Positions 1 through 8,914 of a DNA stretch of 64,000 bases are shown here, in pieces. Origin of the DNA: DATEDA01 sp963744255 (GTDB lineage Bacteria; Pseudomonadota; Gammaproteobacteria; Burkholderiales; SG8-39); contig CAVUSZ010000004.1 in assembly GCA_963744255.1 (NCBI GenBank), positions 27,099 through 91,098 on the forward strand. Direction: 5' to 3'. The position numbers and the translations under genes are program-made. The notes under the pieces were generated by a model. The model ran no database searches, was not told where the DNA came from, and saw nothing but the letters and a program-made list of their open reading frames with translations. The first letter of the stretch is position 1; every line of letters begins with the position of its first letter.

Positions 1-828
1 CTGATCGAGCGCGGCCACATCTACATCGCGCAGCCGCCGCTCTACAAGGTGAAGGTAGGCAGGGAGGAGCGCTATCTCAAGGACGACCACGAGCGCGATC
101 AGTTCATGCTCCGGCAGGCGCTAGTCGGCGCGGCGCTCCACCCGCGGGAGGGCGCCTCACCCATCGAGGGCGACGCGCTCGCGCAGCTCGCCCGCGCCTA
201 TCTGCTTGCCGAGGCCGTGATCCACCGTCTCGCCCGGCTGATCGACGCCGAGGCGCTGCACGCGTGCCTTCGCGGGGCCAAGATCGACCTGGGGGACTCC
301 GAGCGGGCTCGCGCGAGCGCGGAGCGGCTGTCGGCAATGTTGCCGGCCGACGGCGTGAAGATCTATGCGCGCTACGATGACAAGCACGAGCGGCACCGGC
401 TGGTCATCGAGCGCAACCGCCACGGCAACGTCCGCGTGAGCGCGATCGACGACGACTTCCTCGTCTCCGGCGACTACCGCCAGATCGTCGAGGCGGCGGC
501 GCTGGTCGAGGGCCTGCTGGGGGCGGGTGCATACGTGCAACGCGGAGAGCACCAGCAGGCGGTCGCCGACTTCGGCGAGGCGGTGCATTGGCTCCGCGCC
601 GAGGTCGAGCGCAACGCCGCTGTCCAGCGCTACAAGGGACTCGGCGAGATGAACCCGGGCCAGCTGTGGGAGACGACGATGGATCCCGCGTCCCGGCGGC
701 TGCTGAAGGTGCAGATCGAGGACGCGATCGCGGCCGACGAGATCTTCATCAAGCTGATGGGCGACGAGGTCGAGCCGCGCCGCGACTTCATCGAGCAGAA
801 CGCGCTCGTGGCGCGGCTGGATGTCTAG
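1..828 (+). CDS. gyrB: DNA gyrase subunit B, C-terminal part (5' end outside window)
   Basis: The last 275 residues of gyrase B, the ATPase subunit that drives negative supercoiling with GyrA. The visible part starts at the end of the Toprim domain (IYIAQPPLYKV), continues through the roughly 170-residue insertion typical of Gram-negative GyrB, and ends in the conserved tail (KGLGEMN, QLWETTMDP, then NALVARLDV at the terminus). The insertion and this ending favour GyrB over its paralogue ParE. The reading frame is open from base 1, so the true start lies upstream of the window. It converges on topB: the tetranucleotide CTAG at 825-828 supplies TAG stop codons for both genes. Confidence 0.96.
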   Translation: MIERGHIYIAQPPLYKVKVGREERYLKDDHERDQFMLRQALVGAALHPREGASPIEGDALAQLARAYLLAEAVIHRLARLIDAEALHACLRGAKIDLGDSERARASAERLSAMLPADGVKIYARYDDKHERHRLVIERNRHGNVRVSAIDDDFLVSGDYRQIVEAAALVEGLLGAGAYVQRGEHQQAVADFGEAVHWLRAEVERNAAVQRYKGLGEMNPGQLWETTMDPASRRLLKVQIEDAIAADEIFIKLMGDEVEPRRDFIEQNALVARLDV

Positions 829-3545
829 GCCGCGCGTTTCCTGGCGGCGGGCTTCCGCCGCGTGGTGACTTTCCGAGCGGCTTTCTTCGTTGGCGCGCCG
901 CGCTTCGCGGCGACGCGCGCGCTCGGGGCGGCTGCCCGGGCGACCGTCTTCGCCGGTGCCGGCTCCGGCTTCGGAGGCTTCAGCTCGTAGACGTTCCGCT
1001 CGACTGCCGCGTCGCGCACGCGGGATGCTGCCGGCTCCGCCGGCGCCGCGGGAGGTTCGGCTCCGGCCTTGTCCGCACGCGCGGCGGTCTTCTTGGCTGC
1101 GCGCGGCGCGAACTCGAAGCCTACCTTGCCGTCGAGCTGGCGCACGAGGAACGCCGAGAACGGCCGGCCTTTCTTCGAGATGAACCGGTGCAGCAGATCG
1201 GTGCGGCCGGTGGCTAGGAGCTTCACCATCTGGTCGGGCTCGATCCCCCGCTGCAGGATGATCTTTCCGGAGCGGAAGTCGCAGGTCCGTCCGGGGCCGA
1301 CCGAACGCTCGCACAGGTAGGCGAGCTCGTGATCGAACACCCGCGCGCCGCATTTCGGGCACGGGCCGAGCGGAGTCTTGCCCGAGAAGTCGACCGGCTC
1401 CGCGTTGCGCTCGTCCTGACCGCCCTGGCCGAAGTCGAGCTGGGCGGTGAAGTCGTCGCGCAGCTTCAGCATCGCGGCGAACGGCCGCCCCATGCGGCTG
1501 CGGAAGCCCTGCAGCGGTCCGATCGAGCCCTCACGGATCAGCTGCTCGACCTCCTCGTTCTCGATGCGGCGGCCGGCGATCACCTTCCAGATCGCGAAGC
1601 CGCAGCTGGCGCACTGGAACTTCTTATAGTTCTCGTTGACGACCCCCCCGTCTTTCGGGCACTTCACGTTCAGCGTCGAGATCGTGTCGTCGGCGAGTGT
1701 CCCGCGCTTGACCCGCTCGACCAGGTCGCGCGTCGTCTCGACGATGTGCTCCATGAACTCCTCGCGCCGGAGCCGGCCCTGCTCCATCTGCTTCAGCTTG
1801 AACTCCCAGGTGCCGGTGAGTTCGGGCGAGCGCAACTCGTCGATGCCGAACTTGCCGAGCGCATAGAGCAGGTCGAATGCCTTCGCCGTGGGATGCAGCT
1901 CGCGCCCGACGCGGTGGAGGTAGTCCTCGAAGATCAAGCCTTCGATGATCGCGGCCCGTGTCGCAGGCGTGCCGAGCCCCTTCTCTCGCATCGCTTCGCG
2001 CAGCTCTTCGTCGTCCACCAGCTTGCCCGCGCCTTCCATCGCCGAGAGCAGCGTCGCCTCGGTATAGCGTGCGGGGGGTTTGGTCTGGTTTGCCTGCACC
2101 TCGACCGCGATCGCGGTTGCGCGGCCGTCGGGCGCCGGCGCGAGCGTCGGCGTATCGGGGTCCTCGGCCTCCTTGCCGTACACCGCGAGCCAGCCGGCAT
2201 TCACCATCACGCGGCCCTCGCTCTTGAACGGCTCGTCCTCGACGCGCGTGATCCGGGTCGTGACCAGGAACTCGGCGGACGGGAAGAACACCGCCAGGAA
2301 CCGCTTTGTCACGAGATCGTAGAGCTTCGTCTCGGCCTCGGACAGATGCTTGGGCGCCTGGAGCGTCGGGATGATGGCGAAGTGGTCGGAGATCTTCTCG
2401 TTGTTAAAGACGCGCTTGTTCGGCCGGACCCACCCTTCGTCAAGGATCCGGTCGGCGAGCGAGGCGTAGGCGCGCGTGGTCCCGCTCTTCGCGCGAAGCA
2501 TGTCGAGCGTCTTTTTCACGGTGCCGACGTAATCCTCCGGCAGCGCGCGCGAGTCGGTGCGAGGATAGGTAAGGACCTTGTGCTTCTCGTACAGCGCCTG
2601 CGCGAGCGAGAGCGTCGCGCGCGCCGAGAAACCGAACCGCCCGTTCGCCTCCCGCTGCAGACTGGTCAGGTCATAGAGCAGCGGCGGGGCTTGGGTGGTC
2701 GGCTTGGATTCCTCGATGACAACGCCCGGCTTGCCGAGACACTTCGCCCGGATCGCTTCCGCGCGAGCCTGATCCCAGAGCCGCTCCGCCCGCGCGTCGG
2801 CGTCGTCGTCCGGCCGCTCGAAGCGCTCGTCGAACCAACGGCCGGCGTACTCCCCGCCTTTGCCGGCGAAGGTGCCGTGCACTTCCCAGTAGTCGCGCGC
2901 GACGAAGCTCTTGATGCGGCTCTCGCGCTCGACGAGGATCGCGAGCGTCGGCGTCTGCACCCGCCCGACCGTCGTCTTGTAGAACCCGCCGTCCTTGGAA
3001 TTGAACGCGGTCATCGCGCGCGTGCCGTTGATGCCGACCAGCCAGTCGGACTCGGAGCGGCACACCGCGGCGTCCGCGAGCGGCTGCAGTTCGCGATCGG
3101 TGCGCAAGGCCTCGAACCCGTCGCGGATCGCCGCCGGCGTCATCGACTGCAGCCACAGCCGCTGGATCGGTTTCTTCGCCCCGGCATGGCGGACGATATA
3201 CCGGAAGATCAGCTCGCCCTCGCGTCCGGCGTCGCAGGCGTTCACGAGCCCGGTCACGTCCTTGCGTTTCATCAGCCGCAGGAGCAGCTTCAGCCGCTCC
3301 TCGTTCCGCTCGATCGGCCTGAGATCGAAGTGCGGCGGAATGACTGGCAGGTGCGCCAGTGACCACTTGCCGCGCTTGACCTCGTAGGCGTCGGGCGCCG
3401 CGAGCTCCAGCAGGTGCCCGATCGCCGACGACAGCACGTACTCGTCGCTCTCGTAGTAGTCGCCGTGCCGCGTGAAACCGCCGAGCGCGCGCGCGACGTC
3501 GTTCGCGACAGAGGGCTTCTCGGCGATGATGAGCTTCTTCGTCAT
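825..3545 (-). CDS. topB: DNA topoisomerase III, long form with basic C-terminal tail
   Basis: Type IA topoisomerase that relaxes negative supercoils and decatenates DNA. The N-terminal Toprim domain starts KLIIAEKPSVA and holds the acidic triad region NACDAGREGELIFRY near residues 102-116. The nucleophilic tyrosine is Tyr327 in VLTYPRTDS. At 906 aa it is about 250 aa longer than the E. coli enzyme (653 aa). The extra length comprises two C-terminal repeats with cysteine pairs (CPKDGG...CASCGF near residue 620 and CPKCGARVF further on) and a final Lys/Arg/Ala/Pro-rich stretch of about 45 residues resembling a histone H1 tail. Long TopB forms of this kind are common in betaproteobacteria. It lies upstream of nothing obvious on its own strand and may be transcribed alone. 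Confidence 0.95.
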   Translation of the reverse strand: MTKKLIIAEKPSVANDVARALGGFTRHGDYYESDEYVLSSAIGHLLELAAPDAYEVKRGKWSLAHLPVIPPHFDLRPIERNEERLKLLLRLMKRKDVTGLVNACDAGREGELIFRYIVRHAGAKKPIQRLWLQSMTPAAIRDGFEALRTDRELQPLADAAVCRSESDWLVGINGTRAMTAFNSKDGGFYKTTVGRVQTPTLAILVERESRIKSFVARDYWEVHGTFAGKGGEYAGRWFDERFERPDDDADARAERLWDQARAEAIRAKCLGKPGVVIEESKPTTQAPPLLYDLTSLQREANGRFGFSARATLSLAQALYEKHKVLTYPRTDSRALPEDYVGTVKKTLDMLRAKSGTTRAYASLADRILDEGWVRPNKRVFNNEKISDHFAIIPTLQAPKHLSEAETKLYDLVTKRFLAVFFPSAEFLVTTRITRVEDEPFKSEGRVMVNAGWLAVYGKEAEDPDTPTLAPAPDGRATAIAVEVQANQTKPPARYTEATLLSAMEGAGKLVDDEELREAMREKGLGTPATRAAIIEGLIFEDYLHRVGRELHPTAKAFDLLYALGKFGIDELRSPELTGTWEFKLKQMEQGRLRREEFMEHIVETTRDLVERVKRGTLADDTISTLNVKCPKDGGVVNENYKKFQCASCGFAIWKVIAGRRIENEEVEQLIREGSIGPLQGFRSRMGRPFAAMLKLRDDFTAQLDFGQGGQDERNAEPVDFSGKTPLGPCPKCGARVFDHELAYLCERSVGPGRTCDFRSGKIILQRGIEPDQMVKLLATGRTDLLHRFISKKGRPFSAFLVRQLDGKVGFEFAPRAAKKTAARADKAGAEPPAAPAEPAASRVRDAAVERNVYELKPPKPEPAPAKTVARAAAPSARVAAKRGAPTKKAARKVTTRRKPAARKRAA

Positions 3546-3631
3546 GCGGCAGGGAATCTCGCCCGGCCGACTCGTTCGTGGTCGGGGCGCGCGGGGAGTC
3601 TAAGGGGTCGTCCTGCCCGAGGCAAGACGAG

Positions 3632-4090
3632 TCAGTGGATGTGCCGCGGGCCGCCCTCGGGCAGCAGCTCCTCGAGGATCAGCGTGTCGACGTTGCCGCG
3701 GCGCGTCCACAGCACCATCAGCACGATCACCTTCAGCTTGTCGAGTTCGACCCGTTCCTCCTCGACCGCCATCGCGCGGTCGATGATCAGCTCGCGCAAG
3801 GACGGGGTGAGGACGCGCGCGCTCTCGAGGAAGGCGATGAAACCGCGCGACTCGGTCGAGAGCTTCTCGAGCTCGGGCACGGTGAAAGCGCGGAAGCCGT
3901 CGCCCAGCTCGAACGCCTCCGGGAAGGCGTCCGCCTGCAGCTTGGCGAGTCCGCGGAGCCAGTCGAGCGCGTCGCTGATGTCGCCGTTCTCGAATCCGGC
4001 CGCCGTCAGCTTCTGCGCCAGCGCATCCTGCTCCGGCCAGGAATCGTTCTGGTAGAAGTTTTCGAACAGGTAGACGAGGATCTCGAACAT
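3632..4090 (-). CDS. smg: Smg family protein (DUF494)
   Basis: A 152-residue protein beginning MFEILVYLFENF, the signature opening of the Smg/DUF494 family, whose usual length is about 155 aa. The function of the family is not firmly established. The gene is almost always found next to dprA, and here it lies 18 bases downstream of dprA on the same strand, so the two are very probably cotranscribed. The protein is acidic and predicted soluble, with no signal peptide or membrane segment. Confidence 0.93.
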   Translation of the reverse strand: MFEILVYLFENFYQNDSWPEQDALAQKLTAAGFENGDISDALDWLRGLAKLQADAFPEAFELGDGFRAFTVPELEKLSTESRGFIAFLESARVLTPSLRELIIDRAMAVEEERVELDKLKVIVLMVLWTRRGNVDTLILEELLPEGGPRHIH

Positions 4091-4108
4091 CGGCTGTGGG
4101 TCCCGCCG

Positions 4109-5182
4109 TCAGGCGAGGCGCTGATATCGCCCGCCGGGCAGGGCCGCGACCTTCCCATCGAGCTCAAGCTCCAGCAGCATCGCTGATACGGTATCAGGCG
4201 TCAAGCCGCTGCGCCGACACAAGGTGTCAACATTGCACGGGTCGTGACCGAGGTGCGCGAGCAGCGCGTGGCCTTCTTCCGCTAGCGCGGGCGAAGGCGG
4301 GGGCGCAAGCGCCGGCAACGCGAGCTCATCGAGCACGTCCTGCGCGCTCTCCACGAGCTTCGCGCCTTCCTTGATCAGCGCGTGGCAGCCTTTCGCGAGC
4401 GGCGAATGGATCGACCCCGGGATCGCGAACACCTCGCGCCCCTGCTCTGCGGCGAGCCGGGCGGTGATCAGCGAACCGCTCGCAAGCGCCGCTTCCACGA
4501 CGAGGACGCCGCGCGCGAGCCCGCTGATCAGGCGATTGCGACGCGGGAAGTTGGCGGCGAGCGGTGGGGAACCGAGCGCGAACTCGGAGACGATCGCGCC
4601 GCGCGCCGCGATCGCGCGATAGAGCTCGGCGTTCCGCTGCGGGTAGACGACGTCGATGCCGCAGCCGAGCACCGCAAGCGTCGAGCCAGCACCCTCGAGT
4701 GCGCCCCGATGCGCGGCGGCGTCGATGCCGAGTGCGAGTCCGCTCGCGATCGTGAGTCCTGCGTCGCTGAACGTGCGCGCGAAGCGCTCCGCGTTCGCAA
4801 CACCTTGCGGCGTCGCGTTGCGACTCCCCACGATCGCGAGCCCCTGGCGCGCGAGCAGCCCGGCATCGCCCAGCACGTAGAGCAGCGCGGGCGGATCGGG
4901 GATCTCGAGGAGCTGCCGCGGGTACGCCGCGTCGGCCAGAGTGACGATCGAGTGGCCTCGCGTGTCGGCCCAGCGCAGCGCGGCGTCGACCGCCGCAGTG
5001 CCGTCGTCAGCGAGGACTCGCCGGGCGAGCTCTTCGCCCACGCTGCGGGCGAGCCTCGCATGCCCGGCGCCCAGGACCTGCAACGGCAGGCCGAAGTCGG
5101 CGAGCAATTTGCGCACGCCGCGGTCGCCCAGGCCCGGCACCAGGGTGAGCCGGAGCCAGGCGCCTAGCTCCGCGTCAGGCAT
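4109..5182 (-). CDS. dprA: DNA-processing protein DprA
   Basis: DprA loads RecA onto incoming single-stranded DNA in natural transformation. The 357-residue product starts at the ATG giving MPDAELGAW. The reading frame extends further upstream, but that part is low-complexity Arg/Ser sequence lying over the next gene, so I rejected it. The Rossmann-like core shows LAIVGSRNATPQG, ASGLALGIDAAAHRGAL and GSLITARLAAEQGREVFAIPG, all characteristic of DprA. A winged-helix-like C-terminal domain follows (about residues 300-357). It sits between the LysM gene and smg. With comM downstream in the window it suggests a retained DNA-uptake recombination capacity, though that is inference. Confidence 0.95.
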   Translation of the reverse strand: MPDAELGAWLRLTLVPGLGDRGVRKLLADFGLPLQVLGAGHARLARSVGEELARRVLADDGTAAVDAALRWADTRGHSIVTLADAAYPRQLLEIPDPPALLYVLGDAGLLARQGLAIVGSRNATPQGVANAERFARTFSDAGLTIASGLALGIDAAAHRGALEGAGSTLAVLGCGIDVVYPQRNAELYRAIAARGAIVSEFALGSPPLAANFPRRNRLISGLARGVLVVEAALASGSLITARLAAEQGREVFAIPGSIHSPLAKGCHALIKEGAKLVESAQDVLDELALPALAPPPSPALAEEGHALLAHLGHDPCNVDTLCRRSGLTPDTVSAMLLELELDGKVAALPGGRYQRLA

Positions 5183-5201
5183 GCCCGCACGCGGGCCGGC
5201 G

Positions 5202-6362
5202 TCAGGGCTTTGCGGCCACGTCCCCGGGTGCGACCGGCCGCTCGACGTTGAGCGTGAGCGCGTACGAAAGGTTCTCGAACACGCGGAACACCATGAGCAG
5301 GCCGTAGCGCTCCTCGGGCAGCGGGAAGTCCGGCTTTCTGGCATCACCCATGTAGAACGGGCCGGTGCTGCGGTCGCGGACGATCGTGGTCGAGCGGTAC
5401 AGCGCGAGCACATGACCTGGCTCGAGGCCGTCCTTTGCACCCTTGTTCAAACTGACCACCGACAGACTACCTGTCTCGCCGCCGTATCGTTGTTGCTGCT
5501 GCGTCTCGGTAGTCTCTCCGATCAGCACTCCTTGGACGATCCGAGAAGTGCCGTAGTAGTCGAAACGCGCGTCGTTGCGCCCATCGTAGATCGACATGAT
5601 CCGGGCGCGCACCGGCTTGTCGGGCGCGCGCGGCGCGAACGAAAAGAGCTGCGGTTGTGGGGCGACCACGAGTCGGTCGCCCTCGCTGATTTCCTGGACC
5701 GCGGACAGGATCTGGACGGTCGCCGGCTCGCCCTGGCCGCCTTGCCGGGTGAGCCGTGCGGTGCCGAGGTAGATCGCTTCGTGGCCGAGCGCCTCGTTCG
5801 AGTCCGGGTCAACGAGTGCTCTCCCGGGCCGGTACACTTGCCATAACGTTTCCTTGGTACCCGCGACGCCGGCGACGTACGCGCGTGCGCCCGCGCCGAT
5901 GTTGTACCGTCCTTCCTGCGCCGCCACGATCTGCGGCGCATTGTCCAGGCCGCCGCGCTCGATCACGAGCGGGCGGGCAAGGAACGGCTCGATAACCTTG
6001 AGCGGGATGGTCGGGATCGCTTCGGCCGCGAGCGGCTCCACCCGGACCCGTGGCTCCATGGCCTCGATCGACAGCGTTCCGCCCGCCCGGTCGAGACGAA
6101 CGATGTTCCCGGGAAAGATCAGATGCGGATTCGTGATCTGGTCCTTGTTGAGACGCCATAGTTCCGGCCAGCGCCAGGGTTCCGACAGGAACTTCGCGGC
6201 GATACCCCACAGAGTGTCGCCCCGCTGCACTACGTATTGATCGGGCGCATCGGTCTTGATCTCGAGCACGTTCCCGCTCTGGCGCGCGGGCGATTGTTGG
6301 GCCGACGCAATAGCGGCGCCGAGCGCGAGGGCGAGGAAAAGCGCCGTGCTAGACTTGAACAT
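5202..6362 (-). CDS. LysM peptidoglycan-binding protein
   Basis: A 386-residue secreted protein. The chosen start (MFKSSTALFLALALG) gives a clean signal peptide cleaved near AIASA-QQ and is preceded by a GAGGTGA ribosome site. A LysM domain follows at about residues 50-95 (QYVVQRGDTLWGIAAKF, then LWRLNKDQITNPHLIFPGN), with a long C-terminal region of unknown fold. LysM proteins of this length next to dprA and def are widely conserved in beta- and gammaproteobacteria, and they presumably bind the cell wall. It is divergent from def and probably forms an operon with dprA and smg, with a 19-base gap to dprA. Confidence 0.9.
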   Translation of the reverse strand: MFKSSTALFLALALGAAIASAQQSPARQSGNVLEIKTDAPDQYVVQRGDTLWGIAAKFLSEPWRWPELWRLNKDQITNPHLIFPGNIVRLDRAGGTLSIEAMEPRVRVEPLAAEAIPTIPLKVIEPFLARPLVIERGGLDNAPQIVAAQEGRYNIGAGARAYVAGVAGTKETLWQVYRPGRALVDPDSNEALGHEAIYLGTARLTRQGGQGEPATVQILSAVQEISEGDRLVVAPQPQLFSFAPRAPDKPVRARIMSIYDGRNDARFDYYGTSRIVQGVLIGETTETQQQQRYGGETGSLSVVSLNKGAKDGLEPGHVLALYRSTTIVRDRSTGPFYMGDARKPDFPLPEERYGLLMVFRVFENLSYALTLNVERPVAPGDVAAKP

Positions 6363-6479
6363 AGTCACCTCGGACCGATCTAAAGCAAGGCCAAGTGTTT
6401 GATTTATTGGGCCTGATGAGATTAGTCTAAGGACTTTGTTTAGATTCTGCACATAATTATTTCACGCAGCACGCAATTC
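6363..6479. promoter_or_regulatory. Divergent promoter region between the LysM gene and def
   Basis: This 117-base spacer is clearly AT-richer than its surroundings and separates two divergent operons (LysM-dprA-smg leftward, def-fmt rightward), so it must hold both promoters. On the plus strand TTGATT followed about 17-18 bases later by TTAGTC/TAGTCT is a weak candidate pair. I cannot assign start sites with confidence. Confidence 0.4.
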
Positions 6480-6986
6480 ATGGCGATTCTGAACATCCTC
6501 CGCTATCCAGACCCCCGGCTGCACAAGGTGGCAAGGCCGGTCGAACGGGTCGATGACGAGGTCCGAAGACTGGTCCGGGACATGGCCGAAACCATGTATG
6601 CCGCACCCGGGATCGGGCTTGCCGCGACGCAGGTTGACATCCACCTGCGGATCATCGTCCTCGATACCTCGGACACCCGCGACCAGCTGCTCGCGCTGAT
6701 CAACCCGGAGATCGTCTGGACGAGCGCGGAGATCCAGGAATGCGAGGAAGGCTGCCTCTCGGTCCCTGGAGTCTACGAGACGGTCACCCGGGCGGCGAAG
6801 GTAACAGTGCGCGCCCTCGATGCCAACGGCATAGCGTTCGAGCGCACCGCCGAGGGCATGCTCGCGGTCTGCATCCAGCACGAGATCGATCACCTCGAGG
6901 GCAAGGTCTTCGTCGAGTACCTGTCCCGCCTCAAACGTTCCCGAATCAAGGCCAGGATGGAAAAGCGGCTCGGGCAGACCGCCTGA
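6480..6986 (+). CDS. def: Peptide deformylase
   Basis: This enzyme removes the N-terminal formyl group from nascent proteins. The 168-residue product has all three family motifs: GIGLAATQ (motif 1), EGCLSVPG (motif 2, metal-binding Cys) and QHEIDHLEG (motif 3, two metal-binding His and the catalytic Glu). Length and spacing are normal. It is followed 31 bases later by fmt, which makes the formyl-Met-tRNA whose formyl group Def later removes, the classical pairing. Confidence 0.97.
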   Translation: MAILNILRYPDPRLHKVARPVERVDDEVRRLVRDMAETMYAAPGIGLAATQVDIHLRIIVLDTSDTRDQLLALINPEIVWTSAEIQECEEGCLSVPGVYETVTRAAKVTVRALDANGIAFERTAEGMLAVCIQHEIDHLEGKVFVEYLSRLKRSRIKARMEKRLGQTA

Positions 6987-7017
6987 GCCGCCCCTCCGCT
7001 CGGCGCGTTCCGCCGCG

Positions 7018-7956
7018 ATGCGTATCGTGTTCGCTGGAACACCCGATTTCGCCGTCCCGGCGCTCGAGGCAATTGCGGCCGCTGGCCACGAAATTGCGGG
7101 AGTGATCACCCAGCCGGACCGCCCGGCCGGGCGAGGGCTCGTCGCCGCGGCGAGTCCGGTCAAGCGGACGGCGGTACGCCTCGGCGTACCGACGGTTGAG
7201 GCCCCGACGCTCAGGACAGCCGCGGTGCAGGATGAGATACGCCAGCTCGCACCCGAGGCGCTCGTGGTCGCTGCCTACGGGCTCATCCTGCCGGAAGCCG
7301 TCCTCGACATTCCCCGGTTCGGGGCAATCAACATCCACGCGTCGCTGCTTCCCCGATGGCGCGGCGCGGCCCCGATCCACCGCGCGCTGCTGGCGGGCGA
7401 CCCGGAGACCGGGATTTCGATCATGCGGATGGACGCCGGGCTCGACACCGGGCCGGTGCTCCTGAGCGAGCGGGTGCGGATTCTTCCCGCGGACACTGGG
7501 GGCACGCTCCATGACAAGCTCGCAGCGGTCGGCGCCCGGCTTGTGATCGCCGCGCTCGGCGGCCTCGCGCGCGGCGCGTTCGCGGCCACGCCGCAGTCGG
7601 CCGAAGGCGTGACCTACGCCGCGAAGCTCGGGAAGGATGAAGCACGCGTCGACTGGACGCGCACCGCGGCCGAGATCGAGCGGCAGGTTCGCGCGTTCAA
7701 TCCTTCCCCCGGCGCTGGGACGCAGGTGCGCGGTGCCGAGATCAAGCTCTGGCGCACGCGCGTTGTGGACGGCACGGGTGAGCCGGGCGTCGTGCTGGCG
7801 ATCGATCCCGCCGGCGTTGTAGTCGCTTGCAGCATCGGTGCGTTGCGCGTGGAAGAACTGCAGCGCGCGGGCGGCAAGCGTTTGCCCGCGCCCGAGTTCC
7901 TGCGCGGGTTCCCGCTCGCCGTCGGCGAGCGCTTCCAGTCGGCTGCAACAAACTGA
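7018..7956 (+). CDS. fmt: Methionyl-tRNA formyltransferase
   Basis: Transfers a formyl group from 10-formyl-tetrahydrofolate to initiator Met-tRNA. The 312-residue product shows MRIVFAGTPDFAVPAL at the N-terminus, the catalytic segment INIHASLLPRWRGAAPI and the following GDPETGISIMRMDAGLDTGPVL. A C-terminal tRNA-binding domain follows (about residues 205-312). The start ATG at 7018 fits the conserved first residues. It lies directly downstream of def. Confidence 0.97.
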   Translation: MRIVFAGTPDFAVPALEAIAAAGHEIAGVITQPDRPAGRGLVAAASPVKRTAVRLGVPTVEAPTLRTAAVQDEIRQLAPEALVVAAYGLILPEAVLDIPRFGAINIHASLLPRWRGAAPIHRALLAGDPETGISIMRMDAGLDTGPVLLSERVRILPADTGGTLHDKLAAVGARLVIAALGGLARGAFAATPQSAEGVTYAAKLGKDEARVDWTRTAAEIERQVRAFNPSPGAGTQVRGAEIKLWRTRVVDGTGEPGVVLAIDPAGVVVACSIGALRVEELQRAGGKRLPAPEFLRGFPLAVGERFQSAATN

Positions 7957-8023
7957 AACATATTGAATTTTCGACGATCAACCCGATCTGACTCTCCGTT
8001 CAGTTTTCCCTATCGGAGCAAGA

Positions 8024-8866
8024 GTGATCGGCAATTGGCTGAAGACGGCCATCCTGATGGCGGGAATCGTCGCGCTGTTCGGCGCGATCGGCGCCGTGAT
8101 CGGCGGGGAGCAGGGCATGCTCGTCGCGCTCGCGATCGGCGGCTTCCTCAATTTCCTCGCCTACTGGTTTTCCGACCGGGTGGTGCTCTCGCTGTACCGG
8201 GCACGGGAGGTCGACGCGACCTCGGCGCCGCAGTTCCACGGCATGGTGAAGGAGCTCGCTTCCCGGGCCGGGCTGCCTATGCCGCGGGTGTACCTGATCG
8301 ACGAGGCGCAGCCGAACGCCTTCGCCACCGGACGCAACCCGGAGCGCGCCGCGGTCGCCGCGACCACCGGTATCCTGCGGCTGCTCACCCCGCGCGAGCT
8401 GCGCGGCGTGATGGCGCACGAGCTCGCGCACGTGAAGCATCGCGACATCCTGATCTCCACGCTTTCGGCGACCGTGGCCGGTGCGATCTCGACCCTCGCC
8501 AACTTCGGCATGTTCTTCGGCGGCCGGCGCGACGAGGAGGGCGGCGGCAATCCGATCCTCGCGATCCTGGTGCTCATCCTAGCGCCGATCGCGGCGATGC
8601 TGATCCAGTTCGCGATCTCGCGCGCGCGGGAGTTCGGCGCGGACCGCGGCGGCGCCGAGATCTCCGGCGATCCGCGTGCCCTCGCCGACGCGCTGGCCAA
8701 GATCGACGTCTACGCTCGCGGGATCCCGCTGCCGGCCGCGGAGGCGCATCCGGCGACCGCGCAGATGATGATCGTCAACCCGCTTTCCGGCGAGGACGTC
8801 AAGGCGCTGTTCAGCACTCACCCGGCGACCGAGGAGCGGATCGCCCGCCTGCTGGCGATGGCGTAA
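8024..8866 (+). CDS. htpX: Membrane metalloprotease HtpX
   Basis: A zinc-dependent inner-membrane protease of the M48 family involved in membrane-protein quality control. The 280-residue product starts at GTG (MIGNWLKTAIL). Two hydrophobic segments lie near residues 5-25 and 30-50, the zinc motif HELAH falls near residue 139, and two further membrane segments follow (about 150-170 and 185-205). A downstream Glu in REFGADRGGAE is the likely third zinc ligand. Length matches the family (about 285-295 aa). The spacer after fmt is 67 bases, so it may be cotranscribed or have its own promoter. Confidence 0.95.
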   Translation: MIGNWLKTAILMAGIVALFGAIGAVIGGEQGMLVALAIGGFLNFLAYWFSDRVVLSLYRAREVDATSAPQFHGMVKELASRAGLPMPRVYLIDEAQPNAFATGRNPERAAVAATTGILRLLTPRELRGVMAHELAHVKHRDILISTLSATVAGAISTLANFGMFFGGRRDEEGGGNPILAILVLILAPIAAMLIQFAISRAREFGADRGGAEISGDPRALADALAKIDVYARGIPLPAAEAHPATAQMMIVNPLSGEDVKALFSTHPATEERIARLLAMA

Positions 8867-8914
8867 CGAGATCGGCGTATTGGACGGCGGGGAGCCGATA
8901 CACTCCCGGCCGTC

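Noticed and set aside
1329..3362. 677-codon plus-strand open frame opposite topB
   Set aside because: Antisense shadow. topB has full domain support on the minus strand.
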